Numbered from the stretch's first letter, positions 40,950 to 50,958 are shown. The stretch: DNA of 64,000 nt from TCS55 sp964343505 (GCA_964343505.1 CAYFJU010000004.1:1-64000), one strand, 5' to 3'. Numbers and translations are program-made. The notes: a model not told the origin generated them from the letters alone.

Positions 40950-42385
40950 GATTGTCTCCCTTGCAAAATCATTTTGAATGAACGTGTCCGAATTTCTTCT
41001 AGTGTAAGTCCCGTAGCTTCAGCTTCTTTTTCCGTAATGGCGCCGCAACTGATTCCCCGGAGGAAATAATTTAAGAGAGCCTGGCCCGTGGCCGCATCAT
41101 CAAAGACCCCACCGACCAGGGTGGCCTGGGCCGCTTTTTCCATGAATGATTTCAACCTGTGGGATGTGGAAGCCAAGCTTTCCAGGAAAAAAGAGTAAAC
41201 GGCAGCATAGCGAAGTGGAAGCTGGGACGGGTGTAAATCCCACCCCTGGTAATATCCATGTTTTAATGAATGGTGAATGTCGGAAAAATTCAATCGCCAT
41301 GCATGATACACAACATTCCGGTTTTCTGCCAACTGGCTTTCCGTTAATGGATTTTCTTCCGTTGGCCGGTGTGGTCCTACGGGCATGATATTGGTCGCAC
41401 CGTCGGAGAGGTGGATGCCTGTTCCCGCCAAGGCGACTTGCATCATGTGCCGGGCAAAGTCGCAAACAGGATGTGTCATAGATTGGTGTTCTGCCGTGAT
41501 ATTGGCAGAAGCAGTATAGTCATAAACTCCGAAGTGTGCGCCTGTGCATCTGCCCTCAGCCGCCTCCACCAGTGTCCGCAAGGTCGAATTCCCATGGCTG
41601 TCCAGGATGGATTGGGGTGTCTCGATCATCAGTTCCATTTTGAGCGAACCGGCGGGAAGGCTGGTTTTTTCTTCCAAGGAATCAAACAGATGAACCAAAG
41701 CGGAAACCTGCTCTGGAATGGTTACTTTAGGCAGCGTGACAACGAAATTATCTGGAAGTTTACCTTTTGTCTTTTTCGAAAGGGAAGTGATAAACAGATC
41801 CAGGGTTCGGATCGACCGAATTTTTTGTTCTTCTGTCAGGGGTTTAATGCGGATGCCGATAAAGGGCGGGAGTGAATTTTCTGTCATGCTTTTTGCCACT
41901 TCATCAGCGGCCATTACAGCATGCATGTCTTCTTCTTTATCTGGCCGGTTTCCGTACCCATCTTCAAAGTCGATTCGAAAATCCTCTACCGGTTCGCGAT
42001 TCAATTTATCCAGCACCCGCTGGTACACCGTATAGGCAAAAAATGCCGGTTCATTCTTTTCTCGAACTGCTTTCGGATCTCTGTCCAATTGATCTGTTAG
42101 GGCGGTAATCTCCACGTCTGATTCCGGGAGGTATTCATGCCCTTTTAATTCCAACGCTTTTGCGAAATCAACAAAACTTGGGGCATAGGTTTTCAGGTGA
42201 TTAAGTGCAGCCGTCCCCATTTTTTGTGCTGTTCCTTCTTTAAAAATGTGTGCGCCACCATACACCGTGTGGACTGGTTGTCTTGCTGTAGATTCGCCAG
42301 GGTGAGTTGTGTTAAAAACAGTATTGGCTTCCTGGAGACGTGCAGTAATTTTGTTAATAATATCGGGAGAAAGGGATGAGGTCAT
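40946..42385 (-). CDS. HpcH/CitE-superfamily protein (DUF6986-like) in the purine operon
   Basis: A 479-residue protein with the CitE/HpcH TIM-barrel layout: FRIDFEDGYGNRPDKEE (metal/phosphate region), LMIETPQSILDSHG (metal-ligand Glu) and THFGVYDYT-like AHFGVYDYTASANI (Asp). The last 40 residues (AITEKEAEATGLTLEEIRTRSF) form a helical tail. Members act on acyl-CoA or 2-oxo acids; this larger subgroup is labelled DUF6986 or phosphoenolpyruvate kinase-like. It lies between uraD and uraH with overlaps. No ureidoglycolate lyase or malate synthase is seen, so it may handle ureidoglycolate or glyoxylate. That is inference. Confidence 0.75.
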   Translation of the reverse strand: MTSSLSPDIINKITARLQEANTVFNTTHPGESTARQPVHTVYGGAHIFKEGTAQKMGTAALNHLKTYAPSFVDFAKALELKGHEYLPESDVEITALTDQLDRDPKAVREKNEPAFFAYTVYQRVLDKLNREPVEDFRIDFEDGYGNRPDKEEDMHAVMAADEVAKSMTENSLPPFIGIRIKPLTEEQKIRSIRTLDLFITSLSKKTKGKLPDNFVVTLPKVTIPEQVSALVHLFDSLEEKTSLPAGSLKMELMIETPQSILDSHGNSTLRTLVEAAEGRCTGAHFGVYDYTASANITAEHQSMTHPVCDFARHMMQVALAGTGIHLSDGATNIMPVGPHRPTEENPLTESQLAENRNVVYHAWRLNFSDIHHSLKHGYYQGWDLHPSQLPLRYAAVYSFFLESLASTSHRLKSFMEKAAQATLVGGVFDDAATGQALLNYFLRGISCGAITEKEAEATGLTLEEIRTRSFKMILQGRQS

Positions 42386-42888
42386 GGCATCAGGAGTGTT
42401 TCTAATCGGAGTTGGGTGATCGTATTTTGTTCCTTTGCAGCGATCAACAGTTCAACGTTTGGTTCGTTCGTCAGTCTTTCCTTTAAAAGTGCTAACATTT
42501 CTTTGGCTGTTTTTCCTGTCGCACAGACAATAAAAATATATCCAAATTTATCTTCATACAATCGATTTGATACTGCCAGATTTTCCAAGATGGCCTCGTC
42601 CGCTCCATGAATTCCTGATTGTTCCTTTTCAGACAATAATTTTGTATTCTGGAATTTTTTCCGCAAGGATTCCATATCACCGATCTTTGGATGGTGGGAA
42701 AATGCCTCCAGCCAATCATCCGTGTTAAGAGAAAACCAAATTTCTTTTGCCGCCTTGAAGAGCGCATCTTTAGAATGAAAAGGGCGGGATGTGGTCATTT
42801 GTTCGGCCCAATTCGTTGCGCCACAGCATATCGAAAACTGGTCTAAAGCTTCAGAATCTGGAAATGTATTCAAGGCATCAAGCGTCAT
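42382..42888 (-). CDS. uraD: OHCU decarboxylase
   Basis: A 168-residue helical protein with AFSHHPKIGD (catalytic His), EQSGIHGADE and FGYIFIVCATGKTAKEML, the family's conserved segments. It decarboxylates 2-oxo-4-hydroxy-4-carboxy-5-ureidoimidazoline to S-allantoin, the step after HIU hydrolase. It overlaps the HpcH-like gene by ATGA. A gap of 37 bases separates it from allantoicase. Confidence 0.94.
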   Translation of the reverse strand: MTLDALNTFPDSEALDQFSICCGATNWAEQMTTSRPFHSKDALFKAAKEIWFSLNTDDWLEAFSHHPKIGDMESLRKKFQNTKLLSEKEQSGIHGADEAILENLAVSNRLYEDKFGYIFIVCATGKTAKEMLALLKERLTNEPNVELLIAAKEQNTITQLRLETLLMP

Positions 42889-42925
42889 CGTTTTAAAAAA
42901 ATAACATTAAAATTGTTGTTTGTCA

Positions 42926-43918
42926 TCATGAGAAAGGACGGCCCATTATTCGCAATCGACTAACACCCCCATCGGGAAAAATATTAAATCGAATATGGGT
43001 GAGTGGTTCTGTCTGATTGGGGTCGATTGAAAAAATGTTTTCCTGGTTACCAGAAAGTTTCGATACAGGCAGCACTTCTTTCCAATCCATATTGTCTCTG
43101 AGAATAGAATCTCTATCTGCTTGGGGCTCAAAACATCCTTCAAGGGAACATGAATCGGGGAAATTTCCCTTGAAATGTAGAGTATCCACCACAATTCGCT
43201 CAATAGAACAAGGTAAACCAAGTTTGAGGATCACCCAATCGTGTCCCGGGCCTCGCCGCCGTTTCGTTTCCCAACCATCGCTCATATCGATTCCAAAGCC
43301 AGGCTTGATCAAATTATCCATATTGCTGAAATGCATGTCACTGCAAGCAAGAGTTTCACCACCATTCTCTTTGGCCGCAGCATCGGTTAAATTACTTTCA
43401 TTTAAGTTGTCATCAGGGTGTCCGAAAACCCTGAAACGAGCTACACCTCCATCGGGATAAATATTTAGTCGAAGGTGAGAAAAAGAAGCATCATTCTGGA
43501 TTGCGAATCGGTTTTGCGAATCGCCATTGAGTTCAACCTTAGAGAGAATTTCAATCCATTCAACTTTATCCAAAATGTTACCTAATGGTGTAATGGAAGG
43601 AATGCGGCATGCATCCACCGATGCATGTGATGGAAAATTCCCCATAAAATGATTGGTGTCAATATCTACTTCCTTTATCACACCCGGTTGCCCGAGACGC
43701 AGGATGCACCAATCGTGCCCCTCGGTTCTTTTCCTGCGGGACTCCCATCCATCCATCCATTTACCGCGGTCGGTGTATTTGTCAGGAATGAATTCCCCCC
43801 TTCCGGGCTTAAGTAGGTTTTCCTTCGGTGCAAAGAATTCATCACTGGCAATCAGGGTCCGGCCGCCATTTTTTTCTGCAGCAAGATCGGCGAGGTTTTG
43901 TCTGGATTTATGTTTCAT
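42926..43918 (-). CDS. alc: Allantoicase
   Basis: About 330 residues from the ATG at 43918, which overlaps the allantoinase stop by 11 bases; the frame itself opens at a GTG at 43987, inside allantoinase. Two repeated jelly-roll halves are visible, each with a DEFFAPKENLLKPGRG / DMHFSNMDNLIKPGFG segment, a GWESRRKR or GWETKRRRG segment with GHDW, and an NHFMGNFP or LHFKGNFP segment. The enzyme splits allantoate to ureidoglycolate and urea. It follows allantoinase, which makes its substrate. Confidence 0.95.
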   Translation of the reverse strand: MKHKSRQNLADLAAEKNGGRTLIASDEFFAPKENLLKPGRGEFIPDKYTDRGKWMDGWESRRKRTEGHDWCILRLGQPGVIKEVDIDTNHFMGNFPSHASVDACRIPSITPLGNILDKVEWIEILSKVELNGDSQNRFAIQNDASFSHLRLNIYPDGGVARFRVFGHPDDNLNESNLTDAAAKENGGETLACSDMHFSNMDNLIKPGFGIDMSDGWETKRRRGPGHDWVILKLGLPCSIERIVVDTLHFKGNFPDSCSLEGCFEPQADRDSILRDNMDWKEVLPVSKLSGNQENIFSIDPNQTEPLTHIRFNIFPDGGVSRLRIMGRPFS

Positions 43919-45260
43919 GGTTTCTGAATAGAGGTTGTCCAAGGGGAGCGCTTGTGAAATGTCCGCCATCAAAGACTTTTTTCCCACGGAGAAAAGTCTT
44001 TTTTACAATGCCAAAAAGGTTTTCACCTTCGTAGGGTGTTAGTTTATGTTTGTGATGAATGGCTGTTTGTTCTACCACAAACCTTGCGTCAGGATCCCAG
44101 CAGACCAGGTCAGCATCACACCCAGGGGAAATTTGACCTTTCCTTTGGCCTTTGCCAATAAAATTCGCCGGTCCTTTGCACAACCATTTTGCCAAGTGGG
44201 TCAAGGAAAATCCTCGGTTGCGGCATTCTGTCCAGATAACGGGAAGGGTAAATTGGACCGAAGATATACCTCCCCAGGCAGTTTGAAAATCTCCCTTTTC
44301 AAGTTTTTTCAATTCCGGAGTGCATGGGGAGTGATCCGATGTAATAAAATCGATCGTGCCTTTTTGTAGTCCCACCCACAACTTTTCTCGGTTGTCCGCG
44401 TCCCAAATCGGAGGAGCGCATTTGAAACGGGTGTCGCCATTCGAAATTTCTTCAGCGGCGAAATGGAGATAATGGGGGCAGGTTTCCACGGAAAGGGGCA
44501 AGCCATCTTCCCGGGCTTGCGCAATTTCAGGTAAGACATCTGAAGAAGATAAATGAACTATGTGTATGGCCGTTTCATACTCTTTACATAACTGGATCAA
44601 AAGTTTTATCGCATTATTTTCCCACGATTTCGGCCTGGTTGCCTGGAAGCTCTCATAAGTTCGATGGTCATCGGAAGGTTCAACGCCATTCTCAAGTTCA
44701 GCGTGCACCAAAACCGGAATCCCTTTTTTGGTAAGGATAGGTAGTGCTTTCCGAAGATGGCTTTCTGTCACTTTTGGAAATTCATGAATCCCGGAATGGC
44801 TCATAAATGTTTTGAATCCCAAGACACCGGCTTCTGCCAATGGTTCAATGTCCATAAGATTGTCCGGTATAAGACCGCCATAAAAGCCGCAATCAACAAA
44901 AAGTTTATTTCGAGTTGAAGATATTTTATGATGAAACGCCTCGACGGTGGTGGTGACGGGAATGCAGTTTAAAGGCATGTCCACAAGGGTGGTTATGCCC
45001 CCGGATGCGGCGGCTTTTGTTGCCGTTTCAAATCCTTCCCAATCGGTTCTCCCTGGTTCATTTATATGAACATGGGCATCCACCAGTCCCGGCATAACCA
45101 CATCGTTTCCCATATCTTCCGTGGCGCATCCTTCCGGGATATTTTGAACAGACACCACATCCAAAATTTTTTCATCCTTAATCAACATCGCCGCCGGTTT
45201 TTCGCCCTCTGGAGTGACGACTCTCTGGCTGGTAATCGCAAAGTCTGGGGTACGTGACAT
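43908..45260 (-). CDS. allB: Allantoinase
   Basis: A 450-residue cyclic amidohydrolase. Motifs: PGLVDAHVHINEPGRTDWEG (metal-binding HxH), GFKTFMSHSG (carboxylated Lys), VHAE, IHIVHLSS, and FITSDHSPC (catalytic Asp). The hexad DMPLN and end PLGQPLF are typical of AllB and not of dihydroorotase. It hydrolyses allantoin to allantoate. It is placed between xdhC and alc in the purine operon. Confidence 0.95.
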   Translation of the reverse strand: MSRTPDFAITSQRVVTPEGEKPAAMLIKDEKILDVVSVQNIPEGCATEDMGNDVVMPGLVDAHVHINEPGRTDWEGFETATKAAASGGITTLVDMPLNCIPVTTTVEAFHHKISSTRNKLFVDCGFYGGLIPDNLMDIEPLAEAGVLGFKTFMSHSGIHEFPKVTESHLRKALPILTKKGIPVLVHAELENGVEPSDDHRTYESFQATRPKSWENNAIKLLIQLCKEYETAIHIVHLSSSDVLPEIAQAREDGLPLSVETCPHYLHFAAEEISNGDTRFKCAPPIWDADNREKLWVGLQKGTIDFITSDHSPCTPELKKLEKGDFQTAWGGISSVQFTLPVIWTECRNRGFSLTHLAKWLCKGPANFIGKGQRKGQISPGCDADLVCWDPDARFVVEQTAIHHKHKLTPYEGENLFGIVKKTFLRGKKVFDGGHFTSAPLGQPLFRNHET

Positions 45261-46247
45261 CTAGTTGGTGATTTGTTTTCTGTTTTGAAGAATCTGAGCT
45301 GCCACGCTGATGGCAATTTCTTCCGGTGTATTGCTGGCCATGGGAATGCCTACGGGCGCTGTTAGCCGGGACAGTTGATCTTTTGAAATTCCCACACTTT
45401 TCAGTCGTTTGACTATTTCAGTTATTTTCGCCCGGCTTCCCATAACGCCAATAAAAGGGAATGGATGATGCATAACACCCAGTAATCCCTGTACATCAGA
45501 AGCCACATCCGTGGTCATGATTACAACATATGTCAATTCAGGATAATTTATCAAAGTTGATGCTTCTTTATAATCTTCAACGATTTGGACTGATTTGGCA
45601 TATCTATTTTCCCGGACAGTGGATACCTTCTCCCGTGTATCAAAGACAATAACATCATAACCAAGGTTTTTCATCACTCGGGATAGAGCAAGGGAGCAAT
45701 GGCCTCCACCAATTAGAGCGATTCGTTTGTAGTTTAGAAGTTGTTCTTCATACAGCCAATTATTCTCTCCATCAGAAAATATAATTTGTGGTTGGTGGAT
45801 ATCCGGTTGTTTCTCCCGAACGGCCATCCCCGACGGATCGATCGAAAGTAATGCCGATTGGTTATGCTTTAACAGATGTACAATTCGCTCGACTGTTTCA
45901 CCATCCCTGTCGGGAGAGCAAAGGTAATACAGATTAGTTTGTTTTCCGGCACAAATCATGCCCGATTTTTCTTCCGGTCCAGACTTTCGGTGGCTGAGCG
46001 TCTGGATTTCAGGTGTAAAATTTCCTTTTTCCAAGATGTCCACGGCCCGTTTCACCAGGTTGTATTCCATGATTCCACCGCCGATGGTCCCGACAGGATC
46101 CCTGTCTTTGGCCACCAGAAGTTTGGCGCCTGTGGTGCCGGGTGAATGGAGGGTATGTTCCGTCACCATGGCCAGGAATACATTTTGGCCCTTTCTCAAC
46201 AAAGAGGCGACAGTTTCCCAATAATTGTTTATCGGGTCAGGAACCAA
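45261..46247 (-). CDS. xdhC: XdhC-family cofactor insertion protein
   Basis: About 328 residues from a TTG at 46247, which has AAGGA about ten bases upstream, within the last xdhB codons. The open frame reaches 46421, but that extra part lies over xdhB. Motifs: GAKLLVAKDRDPVGTIGGG (XdhC N-domain), MICAGKQTNLYY, the Rossmann loop IALIGGGHCSLAL, and VIMTTDVASDVQG and IGVMGSRAKI. XdhC binds Mo cofactor, helps its sulfuration and inserts it into xanthine dehydrogenase. It is made directly after XdhB. Confidence 0.92.
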   Translation of the reverse strand: MVPDPINNYWETVASLLRKGQNVFLAMVTEHTLHSPGTTGAKLLVAKDRDPVGTIGGGIMEYNLVKRAVDILEKGNFTPEIQTLSHRKSGPEEKSGMICAGKQTNLYYLCSPDRDGETVERIVHLLKHNQSALLSIDPSGMAVREKQPDIHQPQIIFSDGENNWLYEEQLLNYKRIALIGGGHCSLALSRVMKNLGYDVIVFDTREKVSTVRENRYAKSVQIVEDYKEASTLINYPELTYVVIMTTDVASDVQGLLGVMHHPFPFIGVMGSRAKITEIVKRLKSVGISKDQLSRLTAPVGIPMASNTPEEIAISVAAQILQNRKQITN

Positions 46248-46248
46248 C

Positions 46249-48582
46249 TTAGACGGATTCCTTAACCAGGGTGGGAGGTGATGTTTCGGATTCTTTTGTT
46301 TTTTCTGCTTCTTCAAGAGGATTTGGATGCAGAGAACCATACAATCCATTGAGGACTTTTTCATGAGTAAAGGGCGCATCGAAAGTAGAATTGAAATTTG
46401 GATTAAATGCTCGGAGGGCATTTTCGATGGCGAAGTAAGCGCCTATTCCGTACATCAAGGGTGGTTCACCCACGGCTTTCGATTTGAGAATAGCCATCTC
46501 ACTTCCCTCTGTTTCCAGCGGTTCGATCAATACTTCTTTCGGTACCGAATAGATATCGGGTACTTTATATGTAGACAAAGAATTGGACATTAATTGCCCT
46601 TTTTGATCATAAGAAAGTTCTTCCATGGTCATCCAGCCCATTCCCTGAACCAAGCCGCCTTCAACTTGCCCAATGTCAACACTTGGATTCATGGTTTGCC
46701 CGAAATCGTGAACAATCTTCACAGCATCAAACTCATACGTGCCACGAATGCAATCAACCGTTACTTCAGTTAAGGCCAATCCGAATACATGATACGCGAA
46801 AGGATGCCCCTTTTCTTTTTCTGGATCGAAATTGATGGTTGGAGTGGCGTAATGTCCATTTTCCGTTAAACAAATGCGCTCCAAAAATGCCGAAAAGACA
46901 AGCTGATCCCAACTCATTCCTGTTGCATTTCCTTTGCAGTAAACTTCTTCATCTTTGATTTTGATATCTTCTGATGATACGCCAAAATGATTGGCCGCCC
47001 TGTTTTTCAGTCTTTCTAACAAAGCATTACACGCTTTTTGAAGTGCTTTTCCATTTAAGTCGGCGGTTGAACTGGCAGCCGACGGTGATGTGTTGGCAAC
47101 CCGTGTTGTATTTGTTGATTCCAGTTTCACGCGCTTTGGATCAATAGAAAAAGTTTGTGCTGCAATTTGAAGCATTTTGGTATTGACACCTTGACCCATT
47201 TCCACCGCACCTGTACTCACGCCCACGCTGCCGTCTGTGTAAATGTGAACCAAAGCCCTAGCCTGGTTCATGGGCGTCTTGGTAAACGAAATTCCAAATG
47301 TGACCGGCATGAGAGAGAACCCTTTTTTAACTTCAGAATGGTCCGAATTGAAATTATGGATTCGTTTTTCAACAGTTCCGATATCAAACTTCGATTCCAT
47401 ATCAGACCATATTTGGGTTAATCCAACGCCATCGGCAATTTGGCCATAGGGGAATTCATTCCCGTTCTCCAGTAAATTATTTTTCTGCAATATGTAGGTC
47501 GAAACACCCAACTCACTTGCTGCATGGGCTAAAGCAGATTCGATCACAAACATACCTTGGGGTCCGCCAAATCCCCGAAAAGCAGTGTTGGGTGGTAAAT
47601 TCGTTTTACAGGAATAAGCTGTCGCTTTCACATTGGGAATAAAGTAGGAATTCGTGGCATGAAAAAGCGTTCTTTCCAGCACCGCTGGCGACAAATCGGC
47701 CGCTGCACCTGCATTTTGAAAAAAAGTAGCATCATAGGCCATGATTTTCAAGTCTTCCGAAAATCCAATTTTGTAATCCGAACTGTATGGATGTCGCTTT
47801 CCCGTCATCCGCATATCATCAACGCGGTGTAAAACTACCTTGACCGGTTTATCCAAAACATGGACACCCAATGCGGCCATAACGCCCCAAGGCGTGGCTT
47901 GATCTTCTTTCCCCCCAAATCCACCCCCGAGACGAACCACATCAACTTCAATTTTGTGCATTCCCACATTCAAAACTCTGGCTGTTGTTCGCTGGACAGC
48001 AGTGGGGCCCTGCGTAGATGATGAAATTCGAATATTCCCATTTTCAAGGGGGACAGCGTACGCTCCCTGTGTTTCGATATATAAATGCTCCTGCCCATTT
48101 GAATTGGTTTGTCCTTGGAAAATATAGGCGCATTTTCCCCAGGCTGATTCGGTGTTGCCCAAACGAAAGGTTCGGGGTGGGAAGATCAATTGGTTCTTCT
48201 TTTGTGCTTCCCGGGGGTCGACAATGACTTCCTTTTCTGAAATGGTAATATCAATTAGCTTCCTAGCTTCGAAGGCAATTTGGTCTGATTCGGCGATAAT
48301 CAGGGCTATGGGCTGTCCCTGGAAATGAACCTCATTTGTAGCGAATAATGGTTCATCTGGAATAATGCCGCCGATTTGATTCTCACCGGGAATATCTTCA
48401 TGTGTAAGAATCTTAATGACTCCGGATAAAGCGAGGGCTTTGGTGTAATCCACAGATTCAATGTGCCCGTGTGCCAGTGGTGAATCAAAAACAACCCCGT
48501 AGAGCGTCCCTTCAATAGTGGGAATATCGTCCAAATAAATGGATTTGCCGGTAACATGACCTTTCGAATCGATGTTTTTCAT
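46249..48582 (-). CDS. xdhB: Xanthine dehydrogenase molybdenum subunit
   Basis: A 777-residue protein with the Mo-pterin features: GGGFGGKEDQ (Glu that binds the purine), AFRGFGGPQG (Arg that orients it), VEMGQGVNTKM and AVGEPPLMYG (catalytic Glu). Glu plus Arg at those places indicates xanthine or hypoxanthine as substrate and not an aldehyde. It pairs with the FeS/FAD subunit encoded four bases into its start. It oxidises hypoxanthine to xanthine to urate. The last 20 residues are acidic/polar and poorly conserved. Confidence 0.94.
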   Translation of the reverse strand: MKNIDSKGHVTGKSIYLDDIPTIEGTLYGVVFDSPLAHGHIESVDYTKALALSGVIKILTHEDIPGENQIGGIIPDEPLFATNEVHFQGQPIALIIAESDQIAFEARKLIDITISEKEVIVDPREAQKKNQLIFPPRTFRLGNTESAWGKCAYIFQGQTNSNGQEHLYIETQGAYAVPLENGNIRISSSTQGPTAVQRTTARVLNVGMHKIEVDVVRLGGGFGGKEDQATPWGVMAALGVHVLDKPVKVVLHRVDDMRMTGKRHPYSSDYKIGFSEDLKIMAYDATFFQNAGAAADLSPAVLERTLFHATNSYFIPNVKATAYSCKTNLPPNTAFRGFGGPQGMFVIESALAHAASELGVSTYILQKNNLLENGNEFPYGQIADGVGLTQIWSDMESKFDIGTVEKRIHNFNSDHSEVKKGFSLMPVTFGISFTKTPMNQARALVHIYTDGSVGVSTGAVEMGQGVNTKMLQIAAQTFSIDPKRVKLESTNTTRVANTSPSAASSTADLNGKALQKACNALLERLKNRAANHFGVSSEDIKIKDEEVYCKGNATGMSWDQLVFSAFLERICLTENGHYATPTINFDPEKEKGHPFAYHVFGLALTEVTVDCIRGTYEFDAVKIVHDFGQTMNPSVDIGQVEGGLVQGMGWMTMEELSYDQKGQLMSNSLSTYKVPDIYSVPKEVLIEPLETEGSEMAILKSKAVGEPPLMYGIGAYFAIENALRAFNPNFNSTFDAPFTHEKVLNGLYGSLHPNPLEEAEKTKESETSPPTLVKESV

Positions 48583-49976
48583 ATTAGGGCGCCCAGGGTT
48601 ATTTTATTTGGAAATAATTTGATGAAATGTGCATAGAATAGCTGACGAAGTAGTAATCGTTTATAAGCGGCTGATCCTCTCACATCGCTGATTGGACTAA
48701 TTTCTGATTGAAGAACTGCATTGGCAGATTTGATATCCTGTGGTGAAAGTTCTTTCCCTCGTAGGAACGCGCAGGTTTCGCCCAAGTACATTGGTATGGG
48801 TCCAACGCCTCCTGCAGATACATGCGCATCCGTGATCACATTATCTGAAACGGAAATTTGTGCAGCTGTATTGACGCTGGCTATATCAAGGAATATTCGT
48901 TTACTCACCTTTTCGAAGTTATAATGACTACTCCCGGTTGGAACTTCAAAAGAAATAGCTGAAATAATTTCACCCGGAGTTTTATCAAGGTCTTTGTAAC
49001 CTTTGTAAAATTCTTTCAGGAAGATGGATCTGCTTTGATTATTTTCAGTCAAAGTGATTTTGGCATTAAGGGCCAGGAAAAAAGCCGTAAAGTCTCCGAT
49101 GGGCGATGCATTTACAAAATTGCCACCCAGTGTGGAAATATTTCGAATCGGTGAGGATGCCACCAATTTTATGTGTTCAGTAAGTCGGGGAAATATTGCC
49201 TGAAGTTCATCAGATTCCAGCATATCAGTGGCGGTGTTACCCCCGCCTAAAGAACAAACGCCGTTTTGGACCTTCGTGAATCTTAGTTCAGGGACATCAG
49301 CAATCAGATCCACATCCCGATCTACCAATTGGTCATATTTTTGAACGTATAGATCTGTTCCGCCCCCAACGAGTGTTCCATTTTGGCGTGACTTTACCTT
49401 AGCATTTATTTTTTTCAATCGTTTCGGGATATCATTGAAATAGGATGGAATGAACTCCTGCTCCACCAACCATTTTGTGGTGTTAGATGTATTCTTTTCT
49501 GCCAACGAATTGGTAATATGCTGTGCTGCCCTTTCGATTGATTTGTAGCCGGTACACCTGCAAATATTTCCATCTATGGCGGCAATGGCATCCTCATAAG
49601 AAGGAACAGAGTTAGATAGACAAAACCCGGATAGAGATACAACAAAACCCACAGTGCAAAAGCCGCACTGTGTTCCAGCTTCGTCCACCATATATTGCTG
49701 AACCGGACTTAAATCTTCCATGTTAAGCCCTTCTACGGTTACCACATGTTTTCCCTGGACATTGCCAATAGGTGTTAGGCATGATGTAACTTGGTTGTAT
49801 TTTATTTGCCCATTGATCAATTCACCAATGAGGACAGTACAGGCACCGCAATCACCTTCCCTGCATCCAATTTTTGTTCCGGTCAAACTTTTGTCATAAC
49901 GTACAAAATCAAGTAGAAGCGAACCGTTAGGTTTGTCAGTACTTATCTTCTTATTATTTAGAATAAACTCGACCAT
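48579..49976 (-). CDS. xdhA: Xanthine dehydrogenase FeS/FAD subunit
   Basis: A 465-residue protein. Residues 1-160 hold two [2Fe-2S] sites: GCREGDCGACTVL with a following Cys, and QCGFCTVGFV with ICRCTGY. Residues 175-460 are the FAD domain, with LVGGGTDLYV and STLGGNFVNASPIGD. This is the XdhA layout with FeS and FAD parts in one chain. It passes electrons from the Mo centre to NAD. It overlaps guaD by one base and xdhB by four. Confidence 0.94.
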   Translation of the reverse strand: MVEFILNNKKISTDKPNGSLLLDFVRYDKSLTGTKIGCREGDCGACTVLIGELINGQIKYNQVTSCLTPIGNVQGKHVVTVEGLNMEDLSPVQQYMVDEAGTQCGFCTVGFVVSLSGFCLSNSVPSYEDAIAAIDGNICRCTGYKSIERAAQHITNSLAEKNTSNTTKWLVEQEFIPSYFNDIPKRLKKINAKVKSRQNGTLVGGGTDLYVQKYDQLVDRDVDLIADVPELRFTKVQNGVCSLGGGNTATDMLESDELQAIFPRLTEHIKLVASSPIRNISTLGGNFVNASPIGDFTAFFLALNAKITLTENNQSRSIFLKEFYKGYKDLDKTPGEIISAISFEVPTGSSHYNFEKVSKRIFLDIASVNTAAQISVSDNVITDAHVSAGGVGPIPMYLGETCAFLRGKELSPQDIKSANAVLQSEISPISDVRGSAAYKRLLLRQLFYAHFIKLFPNKITLGALI

Positions 49977-50449
49977 TAATACTCTATTTTATGTGTGCTT
50001 TCACGCCACTTCGTAAAGGCCACTTGAGCTTCATCCCGCAAAAGCTGGATTGTCGGTAGTTTTCGCTGACTGATGGATAAATCCAACTCGCCGTAAATAA
50101 AGTTGTCATCAAAATTAATGTCAGCAGCATCGTTCTTCGTATTAGCATAATAAATCTTTGCCGGCCTGGCCCAATAGATGGCGCCTAAGCACATGGGGCA
50201 TGGTTCACAACTGCAATATATTTCACAGTCATTTAACTGAAATGTGCCAAGTTTTTTACACGCGTTTCTTATGGCTACTATTTCAGCATGGGCTGTCGGA
50301 TCATTGGAACTTGTGACTTCATTTACACCGCGAGAAATGATTTTGCCGTCTTTGACGATAACCGTTCCGAATGGACCTCCGTTTCCGCTCTGTACATTTT
50401 CAAGGGATAAACGGATGGCTTCCCGCATGAATTTTTTCTGATGATCCAT
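49976..50449 (-). CDS. guaD: Guanine deaminase (cytidine-deaminase fold)
   Basis: A 157-residue zinc enzyme with NDPTAHAEIVAIRNAC (zinc His and catalytic Glu) and CSCEPCPMCLGAIYWA (zinc Cys pair). The length and the ending segment (WRESTHKIEY) match Bacillus-type GuaD. It converts guanine to xanthine, feeding xanthine dehydrogenase encoded next in the operon. Another nucleoside deaminase is possible, but context supports guanine. Confidence 0.9.
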   Translation of the reverse strand: MDHQKKFMREAIRLSLENVQSGNGGPFGTVIVKDGKIISRGVNEVTSSNDPTAHAEIVAIRNACKKLGTFQLNDCEIYCSCEPCPMCLGAIYWARPAKIYYANTKNDAADINFDDNFIYGELDLSISQRKLPTIQLLRDEAQVAFTKWRESTHKIEY

Positions 50450-50455
50450 ATCTAT

Positions 50456-50827
50456 CTAATTATTTTGATAATATTGTCCAATTTCCATTTTCTCTTTATC
50501 CGCATTGGGAAATAAACTGGATTTAAATCCGTTTTTGGCTAATTCAGCGATTTGCATTTTGGTTAGATAGGCCCAGGTTAAATCATAAAAGTCTTGTTCT
50601 TCTATGAGTACATTTGCCCCGGCATAATAGATATCCAGAAATTCCTGAAGGTTGTTAAAGTTGTAGGCTTTTTTCAGCGTTTCAACAGAATCGAAGTTTA
50701 TTTTCTTGTTGTTTCGCCCGGCAATTTCGAACATGAGTTCAGGTTCAAGCGTGCCTTCAATATGTAAATGAAGTTCGGCCTTAGGCATTCCTTCGATAAA
50801 TTTTTCAATTGAATTGTTTTTCATCAT
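50456..50827 (-). pseudogene. Internally deleted adenosine/adenine deaminase
   Basis: Residues 1-91 match the start of adenosine deaminase: MPKAELHLHIEGTLEPELMF (metal HxH), then FLDIYYAGANVLIEEQDFYD. Residues 92-123 (IAELAKNGFKSSLFPNADKE) match the very end of the family. About 200 residues in between, with the other zinc ligands and catalytic Glu, are absent. The frame is kept, so it is an in-frame internal deletion and the product cannot be active. It is the first gene of the purine operon and would have fed hypoxanthine into it. Confidence 0.75.
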
Positions 50828-50958
50828 AGACGGCTATTCAATAAATCTATATAATATCTATAAAGCTGAACAAGATTTATTCATTTTCTCATGCTTTTAT
50901 TGTTTTCACAATAAATTCGCATTTTGTCCGGTAATGGCAGAAACAGGCAGAGGGCCCG

